Assembly: GCA_012841465.1 (NCBI GenBank)
Contig: DUUS01000119.1
Location: 1-5,339, forward strand
Direction of reading: 5' to 3'
DNA: 5,339 nucleotides
From: Mollicutes bacterium
GTDB taxonomy: Bacteria > Bacillota_I > Bacilli_A > RF39 > UBA660
This document shows, in pieces, positions 1 to 5,295 of this stretch. Position 1 is the first letter of the stretch. The number at the start of each line of letters is the position of its first letter. Under the pieces are notes generated by a model, which did not search any database, was not told the DNA's origin, and was given only the letters and a program-made list of their open reading frames with translations. Made by a program: the position numbers and the translations under genes.

Positions 1-232
1 AAACCACTTCTATTCTGTCAAGAAAAACATGAACAATAACACTTCCATTGAACTCAAATGATCGGTGTATACATGAATTTAACAAACTTTCGCGAATAGC
101 ATACTCTGGGTAGTCTCTATTATCATGCCTCTTGTATTTTACAATTTTACCACTAAGTTTATTTATTAAATCTAGATAACTTAAAGCGTCGTCAATTTGC
201 GACCCATTTGCGACCCATTTATTTATATTAAT
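1..232 (-). pseudogene. Remnant of divergent-AAA / AlbA-type ATP-binding protein (C-terminal part, runs off left edge)
   Basis: Reading the minus strand from 232 down to the edge gives 77 open codons with no stop. The stretch GSQIDDALSYLDLINKLSG (residues 10-28) followed by RDYPEYAIRESLLNSCIHR (39-57) and GSVIVHVFLDRIEV (63-76) matches the typical pattern of the C-terminal half of AlbA_2/ATPase_AAA_4 'putative DNA-binding/ATP-binding' proteins. In these the YPExAxREalxNaxxHR segment belongs to a histidine-kinase-like ATPase fold. Such proteins normally carry well over 100 residues of AlbA_2 domain before this point. Here an in-frame TAA (233-235) lies directly upstream, no ATG is in frame, and the DNA beyond is non-coding AT-rich sequence. 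The similarity begins at an 11-bp tandem duplication. I infer a 5'-truncated remnant; the rest lies outside the window. Family assignment is from memory of the motif, not a search. Confidence 0.72.
195..220. repeat. Tandem 11-bp duplication (ATTTGCGACCC x 2.4)
   Basis: ATTTGCGACCC occurs at 195-205 and 206-216, followed by ATTT at 217-220. The unit is not a multiple of three, so it shifts the reading frame of the ATP-binding-protein remnant it lies in. It sits where recognisable homology of that remnant ends. Confidence 0.9.
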
Positions 233-323
233 TTAGAATCACCTAAATTGATTGCTTTTTTATTAATTTATATTCATATATATATTAATGAAAGATTTAG
301 TTTTTATATTCTTGAATATTAAA

Positions 324-352
324 GTTAAATTAAAAATAACTTATGATATAAT
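324..352 (+). promoter_or_regulatory. Promoter of the lipoprotein gene (extended -10)
   Basis: TGATATAAT at 344-352 is a perfect extended -10 element (TGnTATAAT). It starts 27 bp upstream of the ATG at 371. Only a weak -35 (GTTAAA/TTAAAT around 324-330) is visible at suitable spacing, as is common for extended -10 promoters. A TTGAAT at 312-317 is too far away to be its -35. Confidence 0.65.
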
Positions 353-370
353 CTTTAAATAGGAGCTTAA

Positions 371-766
371 ATGAAAAAAACAATATTTATAATTTTTATT
401 ATTATCTTTATATTTGGATGTACTTTAGAAAAAAAATCAAGTTATTAAATTAACAATGATTTAGTAAGTATGAATGTAATAGATAGTACTATTACTTTAC
501 ATAATAAAACAGATGAAAACTATACTTATGGCGAGCCTTATTTTATTGAAGTACCGAAAAATGATTTTTGGTATAAACTTAGACCAAAAAATGAACTTAA
601 CTTTATTTTGATTGGTTATATATTAAAACCAGATGAGTCTAAAGAAATAGATATTGACTGGAGTTATGGTTATGGTAAACTTCCTAAAGGTGATTATAGA
701 ATTATTAAAAGTGTTTTTTCTGATAATAATGAAATTTATATTTCTGGAGAATTTACAATAAATTAA
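371..766 (+). pseudogene. Lipoprotein with bacterial Ig-like (Big_14-type) domain, interrupted by an in-frame TAA
   Basis: An AGGAG site at 361-365 sits 5 nt before ATG 371. The frame opens with Lys-Lys and a hydrophobic stretch ending in IFGC at residues 15-18, a lipoprotein signal peptide and lipobox. After EKKSSY the frame hits TAA (446-448). It then continues in the same frame without further stops to 766. The downstream part carries HNKTDENYTYGEPYFIE (44-60), WYKL (67-70) and KPDESKEIDIDWSYGYGKL (86-104), the signature I associate with the Big_14 immunoglobulin-like domain of Firmicutes surface lipoproteins. The length, about 130 residues including a short linker, is normal. ATG 470 opens a shorter frame but has no Shine-Dalgarno and would cut into the first beta strand of the domain. 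The simplest reading is a recent nonsense change, for instance CAA to TAA. A sequencing error or stop readthrough are alternatives. The intact protein would be a membrane-anchored extracytoplasmic protein of unknown partner. Confidence 0.75.
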
Positions 767-801
767 AACTGGAAAAGTTGTTAAAGAGCTTTTCCAGTTT
801 T
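765..801. terminator. Bidirectional Rho-independent terminator between convergent genes
   Basis: AAAACTGGAAAAG (765-777) pairs perfectly over 13 bp with CTTTTCCAGTTTT (789-801), with an 11-nt loop. On the plus strand it starts inside the lipoprotein stop codon and ends in TTTTT. On the minus strand the T-run is shorter (TTTTAATTT), so termination there is probably weaker. The last codons and the stop of the minus-strand 81-aa gene lie in the hairpin. Confidence 0.88.
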
Positions 802-1026
802 TATATCATAAACATTATTTGGTACTGTATTTTTCATTTCTTTTCTCGCTGCTATTTCTTTAATTACTTCTTCTTCAATTACTTCTATTTCATAATCAGC
901 TAAATATGATTTAATTGCAAAGTTAACCATTTTCAAATCATTTAAATTATCTAGATCATAAAATTCAAGAGATGATCCTAGAGCAAGAAATCCAAGTAAT
1001 TCATAAAACTGTCTATCTATATTCAT
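781..1026 (-). CDS. Small hypothetical protein (81 aa)
   Basis: I do not recognise this protein. It has 81 residues, is cytoplasmic in character with no signal peptide or membrane helix, and has an acidic central helix-like segment (around YEIEVIEEEVIKEIAARKE, residues 45-63). ATG at 1024-1026 is preceded by TAAGGAAAGA (1031-1040), a good Shine-Dalgarno site, which supports translation from this start. The gene begins 17 nt after the 3' end of tRNA-Thr on the same strand. There is no terminator or convincing promoter between them, so it is probably expressed from the tRNA promoter. Its final codons (Lys-Thr-Gly-Lys-Ala) are encoded by one arm of the convergent terminator and its TAA lies in the loop. 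Codon use is like that of its neighbours. A real gene is likely because of the RBS and the packing; its function is unknown. Confidence 0.72.
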   Translation of the reverse strand: MNIDRQFYELLGFLALGSSLEFYDLDNLNDLKMVNFAIKSYLADYEIEVIEEEVIKEIAARKEMKNTVPNNVYDIKTGKAL

Positions 1027-1043
1027 ATATTCTTTCCTTATTA

Positions 1044-1117
1044 TGGTGCTGGCACGGTGAATTGAACACCGATTAAAGCCTTACCATGGCCTCGTAATAC
1101 CTTTATACTATGCCAGC
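1044..1117 (-). tRNA. tRNA-Thr (anticodon GGT)
   Basis: The minus strand folds into a complete 74-nt cloverleaf. The acceptor stem is GCTGGCA/TGCCAGC (7 perfect pairs) with discriminator A and an encoded CCA. T8 and A9 are followed by a 3-bp D stem (GTA/TAC) whose loop contains GG. The anticodon stem is AGGCC/GGCTT with one G-T pair and loop ATGGTAA, giving anticodon GGT, which reads ACC and ACT (Thr). The variable loop is short (TAAT), and the T arm is CGGTG-TTCAATT-CACCG. The GCTGxxx...CAGCACCA acceptor agrees with threonine tRNAs. The short D stem is slightly atypical. The promoter lies immediately upstream, at 1128-1155. Confidence 0.96.
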
Positions 1118-1127
1118 AACTAAAGTT

Positions 1128-1155
1128 ATTATATCAAATATTTAGTTTATTTCAA
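1128..1155 (-). promoter_or_regulatory. Promoter of tRNA-Thr and the 81-aa gene
   Basis: On the minus strand TTGAAA (1150-1155) is followed after 16 bp by TATAAT (1128-1133), preceded by the extended TG at 1135-1136. This is a near-consensus housekeeping promoter, with an expected start about 4 nt before the mature tRNA 5' end. The -35 directly abuts the TAA stop of the upstream gene (1156-1158). Confidence 0.85.
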
Positions 1156-1824
1156 TTATCTTTTTTTAGATTTTTCTTTTGATACATATGTTGATATATC
1201 TACCTTATGTATTTCTTTAAAAAATTCATCTAAGGTACTGTTTCTTAGTGTTAGTATTTGATAATCAAATAGTTTACTTTCACTATTATTATTTTGATTT
1301 ATTATTAATTCTAATAACTCTTCACTTAAAGTTTTCAATTTAATATAAAAAGTAACATCCTTATTTAATGCATTATCTAGTTTCCATTCTGATATTTTAA
1401 CACCTACTGGAGATCTTTTCTTTCTTGAATTAAGATTTATAGAACTTTTTCCATAATCTTCTCTTCTTGAAAGACCAATTAATTCAAGATTACCTTCATA
1501 GTTATTTGATTCTTTATTTAAATATGACATTAATGGAAATGATAGAATACTTGATATATAAAATATTTGAATAAAATTATTTTCTAGCATAATTCCAAAG
1601 ATAAATATTTCTTCTTTTTCCTGAGTATATACTAGTCCTTCAAACCAGTTATCTTCATAAAGTAAAATATTTCCTTTAAGATTTTGTTTTTGATTATTTT
1701 CAAGTAAAATATCTATATCATATATATCTTTTGCTTTATTAGTTGATCTTATTGTTTCAATTAATATTTTATTATAAATAAGAGTGTTATATTCTTCTTT
1801 AGTTAAGTTTTGATATCGCTTCAT
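1156..1824 (-). CDS. Conserved-looking protein of unknown function (222 aa)
   Basis: I do not recognise the family. From ATG 1824 the product is 222 aa, without a signal peptide or clear transmembrane helix. The N-terminal third is helical and charged (MKRYQNLTKEEYNTLIYNK). The middle (about residues 49-96) alternates short hydrophobic strands, around GNILLYEDNWFEGLVY and EEIFIFGIMLENNFIQIFYI, which suggests a beta-rich domain. A basic patch SRKKRSP follows at 133-139, and the tail is Lys-rich. An in-frame GTG six bases upstream (1828-1830) overlaps the Shine-Dalgarno GAGG (1830-1833), so ATG 1824, at 5-nt spacing, is the better start. A terminator ends only about 35 bp upstream of the ATG and no promoter is evident in that gap. 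Expression therefore probably depends on transcription passing through the structured RNA region at 1858-2111. Confidence 0.75.
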   Translation of the reverse strand: MKRYQNLTKEEYNTLIYNKILIETIRSTNKAKDIYDIDILLENNQKQNLKGNILLYEDNWFEGLVYTQEKEEIFIFGIMLENNFIQIFYISSILSFPLMSYLNKESNNYEGNLELIGLSRREDYGKSSINLNSRKKRSPVGVKISEWKLDNALNKDVTFYIKLKTLSEELLELIINQNNNSESKLFDYQILTLRNSTLDEFFKEIHKVDISTYVSKEKSKKR

Positions 1825-1829
1825 AAGCA

Positions 1830-1833
1830 CCTC
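1830..1833 (-). promoter_or_regulatory. Shine-Dalgarno that decides the start of the 222-aa gene
   Basis: The minus-strand sequence GAGGTGCTTATG places GAGG 5 nt before ATG 1824. The in-frame GTG is part of this site and so is unlikely to be the initiator. Confidence 0.75.
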
Positions 1834-1854
1834 AGAAGTTACTTTAACATTTAA

Positions 1855-1893
1855 AAATCAAAAAGACAAGGTAGGAAAGATTACCTGTCTTTT
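1855..1893 (-). terminator. Rho-independent terminator of the structured RNA
   Basis: On the minus strand AAAAGACA-GGTA (1893-1882) pairs with TACC-T-TGTCTTTT (1873-1861). That is 12 bp with one bulged T and an 8-nt loop, followed by TGATTTTT. It ends about 35 nt before the start of the 222-aa gene, so it either ends a separate ncRNA or attenuates that gene. Confidence 0.82.
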
Positions 1894-2111
1894 AAAAATT
1901 AAAATTTTTATAATTTGTTACGATAAGTTATTAAAAATATCTTGTTCTTATAAACTTTGCCCTGACTTACAATGTCACTTGCGGGTATCTCCGAGGCCAC
2001 TATTAATTTATTAATAACTATATCAGTTAAGTTGTTTAAAAGTGTTTAGAATGTAATGGGTAGGTAAAAAACCTTTAATCTTGTAGCCTAACAAAATCTA
2101 GGCTACTACTG
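1858..2111 (-). ncRNA. Structured RNA, unidentified: stand-alone ncRNA or cis-regulatory leader
   Basis: This gene-free stretch is far from random. Downstream of a promoter the predicted minus-strand transcript has four elements. (1) A 5' hairpin GTAGCCTA/TAGGCTAC (8 bp, 2083-2106). (2) A small AGGT/ACCT hairpin (2062-2074). (3) A long arm, GATA plus AGTTATTAA (1922-1934) pairing with TTAATAACT and TATC (2011-2024), 13 bp with one bulge. It closes a domain containing a markedly GC-rich island (about 1958-2000). Inside that, TGCCC/GGGTA (1958-1962 with 1983-1987) and TGAC/GTCA (1963-1966 with 1974-1977) form an inner stem. (4) The terminator at 1855-1893. I do not see the conserved cores of tmRNA, SRP RNA, RNase P RNA, T-box or the common riboswitches. 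The 6S RNA class cannot be excluded. The position just before the 222-aa gene suggests a leader. Confidence 0.6.
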
Positions 2112-2117
2112 CATCAT

Positions 2118-2145
2118 ATTTTATCACTTCCTTTCGCACTCTTAA
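2118..2145 (-). promoter_or_regulatory. Promoter of the structured RNA
   Basis: On the minus strand TTAAGA (2140-2145) and TAAAAT (2118-2123) are separated by 16 bp, with an extended TG at 2125-2126. The expected start at about 2111 lies just before the 5' hairpin of the RNA. Confidence 0.6.
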
Positions 2146-2157
2146 TATATCTAAAGT

Positions 2158-2189
2158 TTATGAAATTCGTGTGATATTATTATGAAATT
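2158..2189. repeat. Pair of 10-bp direct repeats TTATGAAATT, 22 bp apart
   Basis: TTATGAAATT occurs at 2158-2167 and 2180-2189. The start-to-start distance of 22 bp is about two helical turns. The pair lies upstream of the -35 of the structured-RNA promoter, where an activator could bind. The background is AT-rich, so chance is possible. Confidence 0.5.
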
Positions 2190-2194
2190 TATGT

Positions 2195-2803
2195 TTAATT
2201 TTTACCTATGCTTTTTAGTCCTTCTTTTTTTAGGTCACTGATGACTTTAAAAAGCTTATCATTAGCCTCTTTTAAATCCATATCCTTAGGCACTTTAAAT
2301 GGTTTTCCATACCTAATATTTAAATTACTTTTTTGAAAAATTTTATAATCACCAGTTACAGCAAAGGGCATTATCTCAGCACCTGTTTTTTGAGCAAGTG
2401 ATACAACCCCAAACTTAAACGGGAGTAAAAACTCATCAGTTTTATTTCTTGTTCCTTCAGGAAATATTCCTAAGGCTGAATTGTTTTTTAGTACATTAAG
2501 AGCCTCTTTAGAAGCATTCTCATCTTTTATTTCTCTATTTACTGGAATACAACCTGCCATTTTAAAGAACCAAGCTTTTCTTTTATCATTAAAATATTCT
2601 ATTTTAGCCATGTATCTAACCATTCTTTTAGTTGATAATATAACTAAGTTTTGATCAAAAAGGTGATAATGATTTCCGGCAAAGATAACTGCTCCCTTTT
2701 TAGGAATAAGCTTTTTATTATAAGTTTTAGGCCTATAGCAAATTCTAAATATTATACCTAAAGTAAATTTAAATATATTATAAGAAATTCTATTCTTTTT
2801 CAT
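2195..2803 (-). CDS. 1-acylglycerol-3-phosphate O-acyltransferase family protein (second PlsC-like copy)
   Basis: This is a 202-aa PlsC/LPLAT family acyltransferase. The family transfers an acyl group from acyl-CoA or acyl-ACP to a lysophospholipid or related acceptor at the inner face of the membrane. All main motifs are intact: NHYHLFD with catalytic H45-X4-D50, GCIPVNR (84-90), FPEGTR (114-119) and IMPFAVTG (144-151). An N-terminal hydrophobic segment (residues about 8-22) probably docks it to the membrane. An upstream in-frame ATG at 2842 would add 13 residues and overlap the ligase gene by 38 nt. ATG 2803 is preferred because GGAAAGG (2810-2816) lies 6 nt before it and the family length fits. 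It starts 1 nt after the ligase stop, so translation is probably coupled. It is the last gene of the three-gene operon, and I see no clear terminator directly after it. The exact acceptor is unknown. Confidence 0.93.
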   Translation of the reverse strand: MKKNRISYNIFKFTLGIIFRICYRPKTYNKKLIPKKGAVIFAGNHYHLFDQNLVILSTKRMVRYMAKIEYFNDKRKAWFFKMAGCIPVNREIKDENASKEALNVLKNNSALGIFPEGTRNKTDEFLLPFKFGVVSLAQKTGAEIMPFAVTGDYKIFQKSNLNIRYGKPFKVPKDMDLKEANDKLFKVISDLKKEGLKSIGKN

Positions 2804-2804
2804 T

Positions 2805-4568
2805 TTAAACCTTTCCGTGTTTTTTAGCACAATCTTCTTCAAGTTTTCGATAATTTACTTTACCAATTAACGTTTTGGGTACACTTTTAATATATTCAAA
2901 AGCTACAGGCATAGAATACTTTGCGATAGATTTCTCACAATATTTTATTAAATCTCTTGTTAACTCTGCGCTTCCTTCATGATTTTTATGCAGAACTACA
3001 TTAGCAACCGGAACTTGTTTACGGTATGGGTGAGGTACTCCTACGACAACACATGCCTCAACCGCTGGATGTGATGCAATAATTTGCTCGATATAATTTG
3101 GATATACATTATATCCACTAGTTACTATCATTCTTTTTAAACGTGATTCAAAGAACACGATTCCATCTCGGTTTTTATAACCAATATCTCCAGTATGAAG
3201 CCAGATTTTTCCATCATAATGAGTTTTTAAAGTGTTTTCTGTTTCGATAGGCTCATTTAAATATCCCATCATTACTGATGGACCAGTAACACATATCTCA
3301 CCTAACTTATTAGGTTTTACTTCTTTTGTCGTTCCTGGTTTTACAATCCTCACTTCTGTATTTGGCATTGGAAGCCCGATTGCATTTTCTTTATAATAAT
3401 GACTAGGACACAAAATACAAACCGCAACACTTTCAGAAAGTCCATAACCTACTCTAACCTGTGCTTTAGAACCATGATCTGCTAGATACTGATTAATACG
3501 CTTTCTTAAATCTGATTTTAAAGTATCGCCACCACTAATAACGTCTGTTACCGGTCTTAAGTATGTTTTTGATTTTTCTTTACTATTTATAAGAGCTTCA
3601 AACATAGTTGGAACTCCGACAACAAAATTAGGTTTGCTTTTCTTTATTAATTTAACAAATTCTTCAGGTTTAAATTGAGGTATTAAATAACACCTAACTC
3701 CAGCTAAAAGTACGGTATGAACGCAGCACCCTAAACCAAAGCCATGAAATATTGGTAGCAGTGATAAAACCGAATTACCAGGTTTAGCCGATTCAACTCT
3801 ACTTATTGCTTGAAGTGCCATAGCATTAAAATTCATATTTGAAAGTCTTACACCTTTCGGCTTACCAGTTGTTCCCCCACTATATAAAATAACTGCTTCA
3901 TCATTTGGATCAGACTTTATTTTATAATCTTTTTTATCATAGGCATATCCTAGATCATAAAATTCATTCCACATAATCACATGACTTTCATCAAGTTTTT
4001 CTGTCATGATCGGTGGAGGATTTTTTCTATTTTTAATTAATTCAAGTGCATTATATGCTGTCTTAGTTACAAGTGGCATACTTATATCAACACTACAAAT
4101 TATAATTCTTTCAACATTTAAATTTTTAGTTGCTTTTAAAACTCTATTTTTTAATTTATCTAATGTTAAAAAATACTTACTATTTGATATTTCCACATAA
4201 TATGCAACTTCATTTTCACTAGATAGTGGATGAATCATATTAGCAGTAGCACCTATCATATTAATAGCATAAAACGCTGTAATTGCCTCTGGAGTATTAG
4301 GCATACTAATAGTTACCCTATCTCCCTTTTTAACTCCTATTGCTTTAAAGGCTTTTGCAGTATGTTCTATTTTTTGGTAAAACCTTTCAAATGTAGATTC
4401 TTTACCAAAGTAATCATATGCGACCAATTTAGGAAACTTATCTACTGTTTCTTTCAATAATTCATGGATACCGACTTCAGGATAATCTAAATGTGTAATA
4501 GTATCACTAAATGGTTTAATTCTTTCTGCAGAATAATCTTTACTAAATACTTTACTTATAAAATTCAT
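2805..4568 (-). CDS. AMP-forming fatty acyl-CoA / acyl-ACP synthetase (FadD/Aas-ligase-like)
   Basis: This 587-aa ANL-superfamily enzyme activates a carboxylic acid with ATP to an acyl-adenylate and passes it to a thiol (CoA or ACP). The motifs are in order and complete: P-loop YSGGTTGKPKG (229-239), IFHGFGLG (273-280), GYGLSES (374-380), LHTGD (457-461), ESRLKRMIVTSGYNVYP (474-490) with the hinge region, and PKTLIGK with the catalytic Lys at 570. Length and the N-terminal part fit medium/long-chain acyl-CoA synthetases. ATG 4568 is preceded by AGAGG, which overlaps the end of the upstream acyltransferase gene, and the two genes are 3 nt apart. The flanking PlsC-type genes suggest the activated fatty acid is used for lipid acylation, as in the fused Aas protein of Enterobacteria, rather than for beta-oxidation, of which no gene is visible here. 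The thiol acceptor and chain length cannot be told from sequence. Confidence 0.95.
   Translation of the reverse strand: MNFISKVFSKDYSAERIKPFSDTITHLDYPEVGIHELLKETVDKFPKLVAYDYFGKESTFERFYQKIEHTAKAFKAIGVKKGDRVTISMPNTPEAITAFYAINMIGATANMIHPLSSENEVAYYVEISNSKYFLTLDKLKNRVLKATKNLNVERIIICSVDISMPLVTKTAYNALELIKNRKNPPPIMTEKLDESHVIMWNEFYDLGYAYDKKDYKIKSDPNDEAVILYSGGTTGKPKGVRLSNMNFNAMALQAISRVESAKPGNSVLSLLPIFHGFGLGCCVHTVLLAGVRCYLIPQFKPEEFVKLIKKSKPNFVVGVPTMFEALINSKEKSKTYLRPVTDVISGGDTLKSDLRKRINQYLADHGSKAQVRVGYGLSESVAVCILCPSHYYKENAIGLPMPNTEVRIVKPGTTKEVKPNKLGEICVTGPSVMMGYLNEPIETENTLKTHYDGKIWLHTGDIGYKNRDGIVFFESRLKRMIVTSGYNVYPNYIEQIIASHPAVEACVVVGVPHPYRKQVPVANVVLHKNHEGSAELTRDLIKYCEKSIAKYSMPVAFEYIKSVPKTLIGKVNYRKLEEDCAKKHGKV
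2810..2816 (-). promoter_or_regulatory. Shine-Dalgarno that decides the start of the second acyltransferase
   Basis: GGAAAGG on the minus strand lies within the last codons of the ligase gene, 6 nt from ATG 2803. The alternative ATG at 2842 has no comparable site. Confidence 0.8.
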
Positions 4569-4571
4569 TAT

Positions 4572-5150
4572 TTACCTCTTATTTTCTAATAAAGCTATTA
4601 CTTTATTTTCTAATATTTTATTTTCTTTTTCAATATTTTTTGATTTTGGAAAATATGGCTTTCCAAATGTTATTTTAACATTTTTTTTCCATTTTGTATA
4701 ATTTCCAGATATTGCAAAAGGAATAATTGGTTTACCACTTTCAATTGCTATTCTAACCGCTCCTGTTTTAAATGGCATTATAATGTCTTTTGTTTTATTA
4801 ATCGTACTTTCAGGAAATATTGCGATTATGGCATCATTATTTAAAGCCTCTACACTAGCAGGAATAACTGTGTTATCTTTTTCTCTTCGATTAACTGGTA
4901 TTAAACCTACTTTTTTAAATAAAAAACCAAATCTACCACTTGTAAGTTCATCTTTAGCTAAAAATCTAATTGGTCTTCTTGTAGATGATCCTAAAATAAA
5001 ACAATCTTTTTTACTAGTGTGATTTCCAGCTAATATAGCTCCTGCCTTTTTAGGAATAACTTTATTATTAATAATCATCGGTCTATAAGTTGGATAAAAC
5101 CAAATAATAAGAAGTGGCCTTATTAATTTATATAATAACGACTCTTTCAT
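4572..5150 (-). CDS. 1-acylglycerol-3-phosphate O-acyltransferase family protein (first PlsC-like copy, altered motif III)
   Basis: This is a 192-aa PlsC/LPLAT family protein, clearly paralogous to the gene at 2195-2803 (shared IPKK...AGNH, IPVNR, NKT..., MPFK...GA). The catalytic H44-TSKK-D49 is present, as are GLIPVNR (82-88) and IIPFAISG (142-149). Motif III reads FPESTI (112-117) instead of FPEGTR: the Glu is kept, but Gly and the usually conserved Arg are replaced by Ser and Ile. This may change acceptor binding. A hydrophobic N-terminal helix (about residues 5-20) suggests membrane association. An in-frame GTG at 5154-5156 overlaps the Shine-Dalgarno AGAGG (5156-5160), so ATG 5150 is the likely start. 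It is the first gene of the operon with the acyl ligase and the second acyltransferase, downstream of an attenuator-like leader. Confidence 0.92.
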   Translation of the reverse strand: MKESLLYKLIRPLLIIWFYPTYRPMIINNKVIPKKAGAILAGNHTSKKDCFILGSSTRRPIRFLAKDELTSGRFGFLFKKVGLIPVNRREKDNTVIPASVEALNNDAIIAIFPESTINKTKDIIMPFKTGAVRIAIESGKPIIPFAISGNYTKWKKNVKITFGKPYFPKSKNIEKENKILENKVIALLENKR

Positions 5151-5155
5151 AAACA

Positions 5156-5160
5156 CCTCT
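5156..5160 (-). promoter_or_regulatory. Shine-Dalgarno that decides the start of the first acyltransferase
   Basis: AGAGG on the minus strand lies 5 nt before ATG 5150. The in-frame GTG at 5154-5156 is part of this site, which argues against it as initiator. The same GAGGTG-N3-ATG layout occurs at the 222-aa gene. Confidence 0.75.
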
Positions 5161-5213
5161 ATATTAATATTATCATGATTTATTTAAAAAATGAATATGT
5201 TATATTATTTTAT

Positions 5214-5255
5214 AAAAAAAATGAAAGAAACATAAAATTAATCATGTTTCTTTCA
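5214..5255 (-). terminator. Strong Rho-independent terminator in the operon leader
   Basis: On the minus strand TGAAAGAAACAT (5255-5244) pairs perfectly over 12 bp with ATGTTTCTTTCA (5233-5222). It has a 10-nt loop and a run of eight T (5221-5214). It stands 63 nt before the first acyltransferase ATG and about 35 nt after the predicted transcript start. It therefore ends either a very short RNA or, conditionally, the operon leader. Confidence 0.9.
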
Positions 5256-5257
5256 GT

Positions 5258-5289
5258 AGCCAAGGAAAGAAGTTAATCCTTTCTTGGCT
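5258..5289 (-). promoter_or_regulatory. Leader stem-loop upstream of the terminator (possible anti-antiterminator)
   Basis: AGCCAA-GAAAG (5289-5279) pairs with CTTTC-C-TTGGCT (5269-5258), 11 bp with one bulged C and a 9-nt loop. Its 3' arm contains TTCTTTC (5271-5265). This is perfectly complementary to GAAAGAA (5254-5248) in the 5' arm of the adjacent terminator, so pairing of these two would break both hairpins. No known riboswitch is recognised. Confidence 0.6.
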
Positions 5290-5295
5290 GAATTA

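Noticed and set aside
470..766. A 98-aa cytoplasmic protein starting at ATG 470
   Set aside because: No Shine-Dalgarno precedes it, it would begin inside the Ig-like domain, and the same frame continues upstream into a signal peptide with a proper RBS and promoter.
1925..1990. T-box leader upstream of the 222-aa gene
   Set aside because: The size and terminator would fit, but the conserved AGGGTGGNACCGCG antiterminator sequence is missing and the downstream gene is not a recognisable tRNA-ligase or amino acid gene.
1958..2000. Similarity of the GC-rich core to 6S RNA or, on the plus strand, to a cobalamin riboswitch
   Set aside because: Only short stretches resemble either (GAGATxxxCGCAAG-like and GCCACT-like). 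The full conserved folds are not seen, and no gene lies downstream on the plus strand.
4006..5022. Plus-strand open frames within the acyl ligase and first acyltransferase genes
   Set aside because: They lie antisense to strongly supported enzymes with complete motifs, have no RBS and no recognisable sequence.
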